From: Actinomadura rubteroloni | GTDB lineage: Bacteria; Actinomycetota; Actinomycetes; Streptosporangiales; Streptosporangiaceae | DNA: 64,000 nucleotides | Assembly: GCF_002911665.1 (NCBI RefSeq) | Contig: NZ_MTBP01000004.1 | Coordinates: forward strand, 1-64,000 | Direction of reading: 5' to 3' | The notes under the pieces: model-generated | What the model saw: only the letters and a program-made list of their open reading frames with translations | Database searches by the model: none | Told to the model about the DNA's origin: nothing | Shown: piece by piece, positions 53,743-62,585 of the stretch | Position numbering within the stretch: the stretch's first letter is position 1 | Layout of the letters: each line of letters starts with the position of its first letter | Program-made: the position numbers and the translations under genes

Positions 53743-55884
53743 ATGAGCACGGGGACGCCCGTTCCGCATCCCCGCGTCTCCGGGGTGGAGGGCCAGCAGA
53801 TGAACGCGTCCGACGCCGCGCTCTACACCGCCTTGATGAACGAGGCCCCCGCCGGGATCGCCTTCTTCGACGCGGCCCGCCGCTGCCGCCGCGCCAACGA
53901 CGCGCTCGGCCGCCTGCTCGGCGTCGCCGCGCGCGACCTCGCCGAACGGCGGCTCGCCGAGATCCTTCCGGCCGAGGCCGCCGCCGCGGCCGAGAACGCG
54001 CTCGGCGCCGTCCTGGCCGGGGAGCCCGCGGTCACCGAGACCGAACTCGTCCTGCCCGTCCCCGAGCCGCGCCGTCCGGTGCCCGACGTCCCGTCGCCGG
54101 CCGCGCCGCCCGTCACCGAGCGGATCCTCGCCTGCACCTGGCTGCCCGCCCGCGACGCCGACGGCGCGCCGATCGGCGCGGTGCTGACCGCGCTGGACAT
54201 CACCGACCGCCGCCGCTCCGAGGACGTCATCCGACGCAAGGAGGAGCGGTACCGGTCGCTGGTCGAGGCCAGCTCGCAGATCGTGTGGGTCGCCGCCCCC
54301 GACGGGACGGTCCTGGACGACGCGCCGGAGTGGCGCACCGTCACCGGCCAGACCCAGGCCGACTACGCCGAGGGCGGCTGGCTCGCCGTCGTCCACCCCG
54401 AGGACCGGCCGCGCGTCGAGGCGCTGTGGCGCGAGTGCGTCGGGGAGAACCGCGTTTTCGAGGGCTCCTACCGCGTCAGGACCAGGACGGGCGCGTTCCG
54501 GCACTTCGACGTCCGGGCCGTCCCGATCTGGCGCGGCGGGACGGTCGTGGAGTGGGTCGGCGCGAACCTGGACGTCACCGGCCAGCGCGAGGCCGAGGAG
54601 ATGCGCGGCCGGCTGACCGAGCAGCTCTCGGCCGCCGCGCTGCGCACCGCCCGGCTCCAGCAGGCCACGTCCATGCTCGCCGAGGCGTTGACGGTCGCGC
54701 AGGTGGTGCAGGTCATCACCGAGGTCGGACGGTCGGCGATCGGCGCCGACTACTCGGCGGTCGCGCTGCTGGACGACGCCAAGGCCAACCTGTCGATCGT
54801 GGAGTCGTCCACGCCCGGCGACGACACCGGTGAGAGCACCGTCCTGCGCGAGGTGTTCCCCGTCGCCGACCAGACGGTGATGTCGGTGGCCGTCCGCGAG
54901 AGCCGTCCGTTCCTCGCCGAGCATCCGAACGTGCTGCGCCTGCAGCTCGGCCGCGACGAGTCGGGCCTGTTCGCCCGGCACGCCGAGGAGCGCGCCTGGG
55001 TCGGGCTGCCGCTGCTGGCGGCGGGCGCGGCGATCGGCGCGCTGCGGTTCTCCTTCACCCGGCCGCGCGAGATCACCGACGAGGAACGCGTGTTCCTGGA
55101 GGCGCTCGCGGGCCAGTGCGCGTTCGCGCTCGAACGCGCGATGCTGTTCGAGCGCGAGCACCGCACCGCCGAGCAGCTCCAGCGCAGCCTGCTGCCGAGC
55201 GACCTGCCGCAACTGCCCGGCATGGTGCTCGCCGCCCGGTACAGCCCGGCGACGCGGCACGTGCAGGTCGGCGGCGACTGGTACGACGTCTTCAAGTTGC
55301 CCGACGACCGGCTCGCGATCGCCGTCGGGGACGTCATGGGCAAGGGCGTGCTGGCGGCGGCCGTCATGGGACGCGTCCGCAACGCCCTGCGCGCCCTCGC
55401 GCTGAACGACCCGCGTCCCGCCGCGGTGCTCTCGGGACTCGACCGGCTGTTCAGCGCGACCGAGTCCGAGGAACAGTTCACGACGGTCGCGTACGTGGTC
55501 ATCGACCCCGAGACCGGTCAGGGGACGTTCAGCAACGCGGGCCATCCGCCGCCGCTGATCGTCTCGCCGCACGCGCCCGCGCGGGTGGACGACGTCGAGC
55601 CGGGGACACCCCTCGGCTGGCCGAGCGAGCGGCTGCAGACAAGTTTTTCCGTGGAGACCGGCAACACTGTGGTCTTCTACTCCGATGGACTGGTGGAGAA
55701 CCGTAGGCGTGGGGTGGACGCCGGCCTGGAGGAGCTGGTCGCCGTCGCGGAAGACGCCCCACCTGAAGTGGTAGGAGATCCCGAGAGACTCGTCGACTTC
55801 CTGGTCGATCGGATGCTTGCCGGATACGAGCAAGTGGACGATGTGACCGTACTCGCCCTGCACGTCCCGCCCGCGCCCGCGTAA
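53743..55884 (+). CDS. PAS-PAS-GAF-PP2C (SpoIIE) serine phosphatase
   Basis: A 713-residue signalling phosphatase (SpoIIE/RsbU type). Two PAS domains (about residues 25-160 and 165-290; the second has [20 protein letters not shown]), a GAF domain (about 310-470) and a PP2C domain (about 490-710) with [41 protein letters not shown] and [10 protein letters not shown]. Such proteins dephosphorylate anti-sigma-factor antagonists in response to ligands or stress. The next gene encodes the principal sigma factor, but no anti-sigma pair is present here. GGAGG eight bases before the ATG at 53743 decides the start. Confidence 0.9.
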   Translation: MSTGTPVPHPRVSGVEGQQMNASDAALYTALMNEAPAGIAFFDAARRCRRANDALGRLLGVAARDLAERRLAEILPAEAAAAAENALGAVLAGEPAVTETELVLPVPEPRRPVPDVPSPAAPPVTERILACTWLPARDADGAPIGAVLTALDITDRRRSEDVIRRKEERYRSLVEASSQIVWVAAPDGTVLDDAPEWRTVTGQTQADYAEGGWLAVVHPEDRPRVEALWRECVGENRVFEGSYRVRTRTGAFRHFDVRAVPIWRGGTVVEWVGANLDVTGQREAEEMRGRLTEQLSAAALRTARLQQATSMLAEALTVAQVVQVITEVGRSAIGADYSAVALLDDAKANLSIVESSTPGDDTGESTVLREVFPVADQTVMSVAVRESRPFLAEHPNVLRLQLGRDESGLFARHAEERAWVGLPLLAAGAAIGALRFSFTRPREITDEERVFLEALAGQCAFALERAMLFEREHRTAEQLQRSLLPSDLPQLPGMVLAARYSPATRHVQVGGDWYDVFKLPDDRLAIAVGDVMGKGVLAAAVMGRVRNALRALALNDPRPAAVLSGLDRLFSATESEEQFTTVAYVVIDPETGQGTFSNAGHPPPLIVSPHAPARVDDVEPGTPLGWPSERLQTSFSVETGNTVVFYSDGLVENRRRGVDAGLEELVAVAEDAPPEVVGDPERLVDFLVDRMLAGYEQVDDVTVLALHVPPAPA

Positions 55885-56147
55885 GAAGGCCGCCCGCCGG
55901 TGGTGCGGAATGCGGTCCCGTACGTACGAAGGACCGCTCCGCGCCCTCTAAGGTGGGGAGCTACCGAGAAGGACACCGAGGCGGAATGCGCAGCCGTGCC
56001 AGAATGCTTGACCCACTGAAGAGCGGGTACGCTGCGTTCCCGCACATGTGGCCCAGCTCGGTGTGTGGTCCCACCCCGTGTGAGGCCGGTCCTGGCCCGT
56101 CAGGGCACTTGGGTCAACCAAGCCACACGTTCGTTCGAGAGGTATTT

Positions 56148-57788
56148 GTGTCGCCTGCTAGCTCGACCTCGAAAGCGTCAGATCTGCACGAGCACGTCAT
56201 CGCGCAACTGATCGAGCGTGGACGGTCCCAGGGTTACCTCGAAGCCGACGACGTACGCCGTACGTTCGAGGAGGCCGACATCCCCGTGTCGAAGGCCTCC
56301 AGCATCTTGCGGAGCCTCAGCAAGGAGGGTGTGACGGTCGTGGTGAGCGCCGCCGAATCCGCAGCGCCGAAGCGTCCGCGCAAGCGCGCGACGACGCCTC
56401 CGGCGCGCCGGCCGAAGACCGCCGCTGCCGCCAAGGAGCAGCAGCCCGAGACGGTGACCGCCGTCGTCAGCGATGACGACGAGCCGGCCGCCAAGCCCAA
56501 GCCGGTGAAGCCGGCTGCCCGCAAGGCCCCGGCCAAGGCCAAGAAGGCCGCCGCCAAGACCGTCGCCGCCGCGCCCGCCAAGGCCCCGGCCAAGGGCGGC
56601 GCCAAGGGCGGCGAGGACCCCGAGCTGGACGACGAGGTCGACGTCACCGAACTCGAGGACCTGAACGACCTCGAGGCCGACCTCACCGACGACGCGGTCG
56701 AGCTGGAGACCGAGGAGACCGAGGAGGCGGAGGCCGAGGAGCCCGCCCCCGCCGTTGTCGCCGCGCCCGCCGCCAAGGACAAGCCCGCCGACGGCGCGCC
56801 GGTCTCGGAGGAGGAGGCGTTCGTCCTCGGCGACGACGACGAGGACGCCCCCGCGCAGCAGATCGCCGCCGCGGGCGCCACCGCCGACCCGGTCAAGGAC
56901 TACCTCAAGCAGATCGGCAAGGTCCCGCTGCTCAACGCCGAGCAGGAGGTCGAGCTGGCCAAGCGCATCGAGGCGGGCCTGTTCGCCGAGGAGCGGCTGG
57001 CCGCCGACGGCCCGGCGATGTCGGACGAGGACCTCGAAGACTTCGAGTGGATCGCCGAGGACGGCCGCCGCGCCAAGAACCACCTGCTGGAGGCCAACCT
57101 CCGGCTCGTGGTGTCGCTGGCCAAGCGCTACACCGGACGCGGCATGCTGTTCCTGGACCTGATCCAGGAGGGCAACCTCGGCCTGATCCGCGCGGTCGAG
57201 AAGTTCGACTACACCAAGGGCTACAAGTTCTCCACGTACGCCACGTGGTGGATCCGGCAGGCGATCACCCGCGCGATGGCCGACCAGGCGCGGACGATCC
57301 GCATCCCGGTCCACATGGTCGAGGTGATCAACAAGCTGGCGCGCGTGCAGCGGCAGATGCTCCAGGACCTGGGCCGCGAGCCCACCCCGGAGGAACTGGC
57401 CAAGGAACTGGACATGACGCCCGAGAAGGTCGTCGAGGTCCAGAAGTACGGCCGCGAGCCGATCTCCCTGCACACGCCGCTGGGCGAGGACGGCGACAGC
57501 GAGTTCGGCGACCTCATCGAGGACTCCGAGGCGATCGTCCCGGCCGACGCGGTCAGCTTCACGCTGCTCCAGGAGCAGCTCCACTCGGTGCTCGACACGC
57601 TGAGCGAGCGCGAGGCGGGCGTGGTGTCGATGCGGTTCGGCCTGACCGACGGCCAGCCGAAGACGCTGGACGAGATCGGCAAGGTGTACGGGGTGACCCG
57701 GGAGCGCATCCGGCAGATCGAGTCCAAGACGATGTCCAAGCTGCGCCACCCGTCGCGGTCCCAGGTCCTGCGCGACTACCTGGACTGA
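56148..57788 (+). CDS. rpoD: Principal RNA polymerase sigma factor (HrdB/SigA)
   Basis: A 546-residue group 1 sigma-70. The N-terminal 240 residues are rich in Ala, Lys and acidic residues, as in actinomycete HrdB. Region 1.2 starts at [20 protein letters not shown], region 2 has [20 protein letters not shown] and the -10 helix [20 protein letters not shown], region 4 has [20 protein letters not shown]. It recognises housekeeping promoters. The GTG at 56148 has GAGAGG upstream; the longer frame from 55953 is not needed. A parE gene about 4.8 kb downstream gives the same neighbourhood as hrdB-parE in Streptomyces. Confidence 0.96.
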   Translation: MSPASSTSKASDLHEHVIAQLIERGRSQGYLEADDVRRTFEEADIPVSKASSILRSLSKEGVTVVVSAAESAAPKRPRKRATTPPARRPKTAAAAKEQQPETVTAVVSDDDEPAAKPKPVKPAARKAPAKAKKAAAKTVAAAPAKAPAKGGAKGGEDPELDDEVDVTELEDLNDLEADLTDDAVELETEETEEAEAEEPAPAVVAAPAAKDKPADGAPVSEEEAFVLGDDDEDAPAQQIAAAGATADPVKDYLKQIGKVPLLNAEQEVELAKRIEAGLFAEERLAADGPAMSDEDLEDFEWIAEDGRRAKNHLLEANLRLVVSLAKRYTGRGMLFLDLIQEGNLGLIRAVEKFDYTKGYKFSTYATWWIRQAITRAMADQARTIRIPVHMVEVINKLARVQRQMLQDLGREPTPEELAKELDMTPEKVVEVQKYGREPISLHTPLGEDGDSEFGDLIEDSEAIVPADAVSFTLLQEQLHSVLDTLSEREAGVVSMRFGLTDGQPKTLDEIGKVYGVTRERIRQIESKTMSKLRHPSRSQVLRDYLD

Positions 57789-57803
57789 CGGATCGTTCGC
57801 CGG

Positions 57804-57840
57804 GTCCGGCCCTCGTCCGCGCTACGGGCGGGGGCCGGAC
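57804..57840 (+). terminator. Hairpin after rpoD
   Basis: GTCCGGCCC (57804-57812) pairs with GGGCCGGAC (57832-57840), a 9-bp stem 15 bases after the rpoD stop. Confidence 0.65.
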
Positions 57841-57978
57841 ACGTTTCGTGCATGTGTCGGCACGCGGACGGCAGGAGTCCGGACAAGGCTCACTTAAGGA
57901 AAACGGCCAGGTCAATTTACTCCTGGGTATGTAACACAGTGTTTACCGCCAAGTAGCTTCCACCGCCTCGCTCCTTCC

Positions 57979-57984
57979 TACGCT
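57979..57984 (+). promoter_or_regulatory. Candidate -10 box, leaderless gene
   Basis: TACGCT ends eight bases before the ATG at 57993, so transcription would start at or next to the start codon. An imperfect dyad GTAACAC/GTGTTTAC (57931-57946) lies in the -35 to -60 area and may be an operator. Confidence 0.5.
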
Positions 57985-57992
57985 TCCGCGCT

Positions 57993-59021
57993 ATGGGACT
58001 CATGGAGCTTGACCGGGCACCGGGAGGACCGGTGGACCGGAACCCGACGAGCAGCGGGGCCACGGTGGTCCGTCCCCGCACCGCGCAGGTGATCACCGGG
58101 CGGCCGTGGGTGGATCCCGCGCTCGACCAGGCGGTCACGGCCGTCCGCGACCGCTATTTCCGGTTCGGCGCGCACGTCCTGGCCGAGTCGCGCGCGGATC
58201 CGGAGCTGCGTTCGCTGCGCGTCGAGGCGCTGGCGAAGGCGGCGATCGGCTGGAGCGGCGGCATCGAGGCGCTGCTGGCCGAGGACGCCCGCAACCCCGA
58301 CCTGTGGCTGTGGCTGGGCCGCACCCGGGTGGAGGAGGCGTGGTCGGTCCGGCCGGACGGCCGGGCGCGTGCGGTGCAGGCCGCCCGCTTCACCACCTAC
58401 ACCAAGTTGATGCGCGGCGCGCGCGAGCCGTTGCGCAAGGCGGCGGAGATGCTGCCCGAGGATCCCGTCCCGTGGGAGTCGATGCTGTGGCTCGCGCTCG
58501 GGCTGGACCTGGACCGCGAGGAGAAGGACGCGCTCTGGGAGCAGGTCAGCCGCCGCTGCCCGACGCTCTACGGCGCGCACGTCGCGCGCGTGGTGACGCT
58601 GTCGCCGCAGTGGGGCGGGGTGCCGGAGGAGATGTTCGACTTCGCGCGGGTGGCGATGAGCACGGCCGGCCGCGAGGACCCGCGGGCCGCGCTCGTTCCG
58701 CTGGCCTATTTCGAGCACTTCGTCCAGTCGCGCTCGGGGATCATCCGCGGGTCGTCGTCGTGGTTCACGCCCGAGGAGAACCGGGACGTGGCGACGGCGG
58801 CGCGGGGCTGGTTCGAGGGCGCCCGCCCGCATCCGCGGACGATCGAGGCGCACAACATCTTCGGAGCCGCGTTCCATCTGGCCGACGCGCGCCGTCCCGC
58901 CCGCCAGCACCTGCTGCGGACGTTCGGGCGGCCGAGCGGGCTGCCGTGGACGTACCTCGGCAGCGACGGCACGCACCAGTACCTCAAGGCGTGCAAACAC
59001 CTGAACGTCGTCACGGACTGA
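57993..59021 (+). CDS. Conserved helical (TPR-like) actinobacterial protein
   Basis: A 342-residue protein with no named family that I recognise. It is helical with repeated patterns like SRRCPTLYGAHVARVVTLSP and WLALGLDLDREEKDALWEQ, similar to tetratricopeptide or DUF4034-like proteins. No signal or membrane segment. A -10 box ends eight bases before the ATG and supports a leaderless start at 57993 over the in-frame ATG at 58002. It follows the sigma factor gene but has its own promoter. Confidence 0.65.
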   Translation: MGLMELDRAPGGPVDRNPTSSGATVVRPRTAQVITGRPWVDPALDQAVTAVRDRYFRFGAHVLAESRADPELRSLRVEALAKAAIGWSGGIEALLAEDARNPDLWLWLGRTRVEEAWSVRPDGRARAVQAARFTTYTKLMRGAREPLRKAAEMLPEDPVPWESMLWLALGLDLDREEKDALWEQVSRRCPTLYGAHVARVVTLSPQWGGVPEEMFDFARVAMSTAGREDPRAALVPLAYFEHFVQSRSGIIRGSSSWFTPEENRDVATAARGWFEGARPHPRTIEAHNIFGAAFHLADARRPARQHLLRTFGRPSGLPWTYLGSDGTHQYLKACKHLNVVTD

Positions 59022-59180
59022 ACCGGTTCACCGGCCGGGACGCGCCGCCCGGCCCGAATTCGGCACGTTCCAAACGAGCGCACCGCACGGACCGAGCGAG
59101 CGACTCGCGCTGAGCCGGCCACTCGTGCCCTCCGTGCCGCGCGAACCGATCAGGCCGCCATGCCACGCGAGCGACAGGGA

Positions 59181-59948
59181 TCAGTCGGGGAGGATGACGT
59201 CCAGGGCGGGGCCCTGGGGTGTGCCGGTCAGTTCGGCCGTATGGCCGAGGCCGGTGACGATCTTCAGGAGTTCGTCCGGCGTGCGCGGGTCCGTGCCGGA
59301 CGCGATCAGGTCGCGGGCGATCAGGCCGCGCGTCGCCTTCGCCATGTGGCTGACGACCGTGCGCCGCACCTCGCCGCCGACGACCCGTTCCCGGAACACC
59401 CGGACGGCGACGGCGGGGCCGGGCGCACGCCACGCGGCGGAGTAGGGGCCGGAGCGCAGATCGACGACGAGCCGTCCGTCCGCGCCGAGCGGGCCGTCCA
59501 GCGCGCGGGTCAGGGCGGGCCGCCAGAGCGTCGCCGGCCGGCCGAGTCGCGGCAGGGTGACGTTCATGGACAGCCGGTACGGTGGCACGCGGTCGGTGAG
59601 CCGCAGAGCGCCCCACAGCCCCGAGAACACCACGATCCGCTCCGCGGCGCGCACGGGATCGAGCGTGTCGAGGGCGAGATGGTCGTACAGGACGCCGGTG
59701 TAGAGCCGCGCGACGGGCAGCGCGGGCGCGTCGGCGAGGGCGCGGTTGCGGGCGAGCGCGTCGGCGGCCTGTCCGGCGGGCAGCCCGAGGACGTCCGCGC
59801 CGGACGGCCGGGCCGACACGCGGCGCACGGCCGTCAGCAGCCGCTTGCGGACCGGGTTCAGCCCGGGGAACGCCAGCGCGGCGAGATCGAGCGGCGGCCC
59901 GTCCCCGCCGGCGGCCTTCTTCTCCGACGGCGGCAGCAGGATGAACAC
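59181..59948 (-). CDS. yaaA: YaaA family peroxide stress protein
   Basis: A 255-residue DUF328/YaaA protein. The family opening FILLPPSEKK (from the GTG start) and NGLWG-type segment here VVFSGLWGALRLTDRVPPYR, later VVDLRSGPYSAAW and VVSHMAKATRGLIAR, are diagnostic. E. coli YaaA lowers free iron and protects DNA against hydrogen peroxide. A GGGGGG run before the GTG at 59948 fits the start; the frame is open 16 codons further but those are not conserved. It lies 102 bases downstream of the DUF7455 gene in the same direction. Confidence 0.85.
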   Translation of the reverse strand: MFILLPPSEKKAAGGDGPPLDLAALAFPGLNPVRKRLLTAVRRVSARPSGADVLGLPAGQAADALARNRALADAPALPVARLYTGVLYDHLALDTLDPVRAAERIVVFSGLWGALRLTDRVPPYRLSMNVTLPRLGRPATLWRPALTRALDGPLGADGRLVVDLRSGPYSAAWRAPGPAVAVRVFRERVVGGEVRRTVVSHMAKATRGLIARDLIASGTDPRTPDELLKIVTGLGHTAELTGTPQGPALDVILPD

Positions 59949-60050
59949 GTTCCCCCCGGAACGGCGCGGCCCGCGCACCGGACCGGTCGCGGGCACCGGA
60001 AACGGCGGCCCCCGTGGCTCGGTGGCCGCCGCAAGCGGGTCTGGTCCGAC

Positions 60051-60281
60051 CTACCGGTCGTCGTCGACGGCGGAGGCGGGCGTTTCGGTGAGTCGGGCGG
60101 ACTCGTCCTGTATGTCGGCCCCATTGGATCGGAGCGCCTCCGCGTACTTGCGCCCGTGGTGGGCGCAGAAGAGAAGGTCGCCGCCGCCTACAAGGACCGC
60201 ACGGACGTAGGCCTGGGCGCCGCAGCGGTCGCACCGGTCGGCGACGGTCAACGGCTTGGTCGGGGCAAGGGCTCCAGTCAC
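60051..60281 (-). CDS. DUF7455 small zinc-ribbon-like protein
   Basis: A 76-residue actinobacterial protein with ADRCDRCGAQAYVRAVL and LLFCAHHGRKYAEAL; the CxxC and CxHH set likely binds zinc. The family is widespread in actinomycetes near sigma factor genes, and its role is unknown. Its start is an ATG; the region upstream (60282-60419) is the divergence from nothing, as the next gene is on the same strand, and holds its promoter. Confidence 0.8.
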   Translation of the reverse strand: MTGALAPTKPLTVADRCDRCGAQAYVRAVLVGGGDLLFCAHHGRKYAEALRSNGADIQDESARLTETPASAVDDDR

Positions 60282-60419
60282 GGCACCTTCCTCATGCTCG
60301 GGGTCGGTACTTAAGACAACATCTAACCCGACGTGAACGTTCCCAACCGGTTTCCAGGTACGCCGAGAGCAGAATGGCAGCCTTAGTGACCGAGGTCACA
60401 TCGGGTTGGTGACGCTCCG

Positions 60420-61490
60420 TCACGAAGCGTCCCAGCGGAACAGCCGGGAGGCGAGGAACGCGGTCACCGCGGCCACCCCGAGGAGTACTCCGATCTGCGG
60501 CAACGCCGACGCGGGGCCGAGTCCGCGCCCCATCACGTTGAGCATCGCCTCGTTCAGGTAACGCAGCGGAAAAACGTAGGACAGGGTCCGCATCCACACC
60601 GGCGCATCGTCCAGAGGGAAGAACGAACCGCCGAGGAACGCCATCGGCAGCACGACGAGCTGGGTCATCGACTGGGCGGACTCCTGCGTCTTGGCCCATG
60701 CCCCGATCAGCATTCCGATGCCGAGGAACGCCAGCACCCCGGCCACGACCGAGGGGATCGCCATCCACCACGCGCCCATCAGCTTCAGGCCGAAGACCGG
60801 GAGCTGGGCCACCGCGAGGAACAGCCCGAGCTGCACCATCGCGACGGCGAGGCTGACGGCCACCCGCGCGCCGAACACGGTCGCGATCGGCGCGGGCGAC
60901 AGCCGCAGCCGCCGCAGCATGCCCTTGGTCCGCCAGGTCACGAGCGTCTGCGAGGCACCGAACACGCCCGCCGACGCCAGCGCCCAGCCGAGCAGGCTCG
61001 GCGTGAAGAACTGGATCGCCTTGAGCGAGTCGTCCTCCACCTGGACGTCCGACATCCGGTAGGTGGGCGGCCTGCCGGACGCCTCCTGGTTCGCCGCCTG
61101 GACGACCGCGCCGAGCAGGCCCCGCACCGTCCCGGCCTTGACCTGGTCGGCCGCCGAGTAGTGGACGACGAGCGTCCCGTCCCGCTGCTCCACGGCCGCG
61201 GCGGCGTCGCCCTTCTCGACCTTGCGCAGCGCCGCCGCCGACGTGGCGTAGCGGGTGACCTTCATGGTCTTGCGCAGGTCCGCGTCATGGGCGACGGCCC
61301 CGTCGATCAGCGGCGCCGCGCCGATCTCGATCACGTCGACCTTGGACGACGTCTGGTGCCCGAACACGCCGCCGAACACCACGAGGAACATCAGCGGGAA
61401 CAGGACGGTGAAGAACAGCGCGCCCCGGTCCCGGCGGAAGCCGAGGAACATCGCCCGCGCCAGGCTCCGGAAACTCTGCCAGGTGCTCAT
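60420..61490 (-). CDS. ABC-2 type transporter permease
   Basis: A 356-residue ABC-2 exporter membrane subunit. An N-terminal membrane helix (about residues 25-45, FFTVLFPLMFLVVFGGVFG) is followed by an extracellular region of about 120 residues and five membrane helices (about 165-350) including PSVVAGVLAFLGIGMLIGAW and VLPMAFLGGSFFPLDDAPVW, typical for drug or polyketide exporters. The ATG overlaps the ATPase stop by four bases (ATGA), so the two make one transporter. What it exports is unknown. Confidence 0.88.
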   Translation of the reverse strand: MSTWQSFRSLARAMFLGFRRDRGALFFTVLFPLMFLVVFGGVFGHQTSSKVDVIEIGAAPLIDGAVAHDADLRKTMKVTRYATSAAALRKVEKGDAAAAVEQRDGTLVVHYSAADQVKAGTVRGLLGAVVQAANQEASGRPPTYRMSDVQVEDDSLKAIQFFTPSLLGWALASAGVFGASQTLVTWRTKGMLRRLRLSPAPIATVFGARVAVSLAVAMVQLGLFLAVAQLPVFGLKLMGAWWMAIPSVVAGVLAFLGIGMLIGAWAKTQESAQSMTQLVVLPMAFLGGSFFPLDDAPVWMRTLSYVFPLRYLNEAMLNVMGRGLGPASALPQIGVLLGVAAVTAFLASRLFRWDAS

Positions 61491-62389
61491 GCGCGGTACT
61501 CCCGTCCGGTCAGGTCGAGGAACACGTCCTCCAGGGTGGCGCCGCGGATCTGGACGCCCGTCAGCGCGTCCCGCGTCGCCAGGGCCGCGACGACGGCCGA
61601 CGGGTCGCGGGTCTCGACGGTCAGGGACACGCCGTCGTCGGCGGCCTCGTCGGCGCCGGGCAGCGCGCGGGCGTCCTCCAGCGGCAGGACGCCGCTGGCC
61701 ACGCTGATCCGCGCGGGCGCGTCCAGGCCGCGCACGAGCGTGGCGGGCGGCCCCATCCGCAGGATCTTGCCGCCGTCCATGATCGCGACGCGGTCGCAGA
61801 GGGACTCGGCCTCGTCCATGTAGTGCGTGGTCAGCACGATCGTGCGGCCCGCCGTGTTGATCTGCCGCAGGACGTCCCACAGGTTGCGGCGCGCCTGCGG
61901 GTCGAGGGCGGCGGTGGGCTCGTCCAGGAAGACCAGCTCGGGGTCGTGGACGAGCGCGCACGCGATCGACAGCCGCTGCGCCTGCCCGCCCGACAGCTTC
62001 TCCACGCGCTCGCCCGCCTTGCCGGTGAGCCCGACGGCCTCCAGCATCGCGTCGGCCTTGCGCGCCGGCACCCCGTACAGGGACGCGAACGTCTGCAACT
62101 GCTCGCGCGCGGTGAGCCGCTCGAAGAACGCCGACGCCTGCAACTGGACGCCGATGCGGGGCAGGAGCTTGGAGTTGCGCGGCCACGGCGGCAGGCCGAG
62201 GACGGTGACCGTCCCCTCGTCGGCCTCCCGGAGACCCTCGATGATCTCCAGCGCCGTGGTCTTGCCCGCGCCGTTCGGGCCGAGGATGCCGAAGAACTCG
62301 CCCTCCTCGACGGTGAACGAGACCCCGTCCACGGCACGGACGTCGCCGTACCGCTTGCGGAGCCCGTCCGCATTGATCGTGTGTGCCAT
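61487..62389 (-). CDS. ABC transporter ATP-binding protein (DrrA-like)
   Basis: A 300-residue ATPase that energises the ABC-2 permease. Walker A is GILGPNGAGKTTALEIIEGL (about residues 35-54), the ABC signature KLSGGQAQRLSIA, Walker B ELVFLDEPTAALDP and the switch histidine in VLTTHYMDEAE. A C-terminal DUF4162-like extension (about 215-300) is normal for DrrA-type exporters. The ATG at 62389 follows an ordinary leader; the frame upstream is not coding. It is divergent from parE. Confidence 0.92.
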   Translation of the reverse strand: MAHTINADGLRKRYGDVRAVDGVSFTVEEGEFFGILGPNGAGKTTALEIIEGLREADEGTVTVLGLPPWPRNSKLLPRIGVQLQASAFFERLTAREQLQTFASLYGVPARKADAMLEAVGLTGKAGERVEKLSGGQAQRLSIACALVHDPELVFLDEPTAALDPQARRNLWDVLRQINTAGRTIVLTTHYMDEAESLCDRVAIMDGGKILRMGPPATLVRGLDAPARISVASGVLPLEDARALPGADEAADDGVSLTVETRDPSAVVAALATRDALTGVQIRGATLEDVFLDLTGREYRA

Positions 62390-62518
62390 GATCGGGACCT
62401 TAGGGCCGAGACGGCCCCGGGACACCCGCCCGGAGGTGGATCCGGCGTCTCCACCCCCGGTCGCGCGGCCGGGGGCGGACGGCGGCGAGCCTGGCGGAGG
62501 AATGTCGGAACCCGGGGG

Positions 62519-62524
62519 TACTCT
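62519..62524 (+). promoter_or_regulatory. Candidate -10 box of parE
   Basis: TACTCT fits TAnnnT and lies about 60 bases before the parE start, in the gap to the divergent exporter genes. Confidence 0.45.
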
Positions 62525-62585
62525 CGTCCCCGGCGGACGGAGATCGCCCGCCTGACCCGGCTCGCCCCCGAGGAGCGCACGCACG

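Noticed and set aside
55983-56013. SigR-type promoter (GGAAT, 18 bases, GTT) or TTGACC/TACGCT promoter of rpoD
   Set aside because: GGAAT is followed at the right distance by GCT rather than GTT, and the TTGACC-TACGCT spacing is only 14 bases; neither is convincing.
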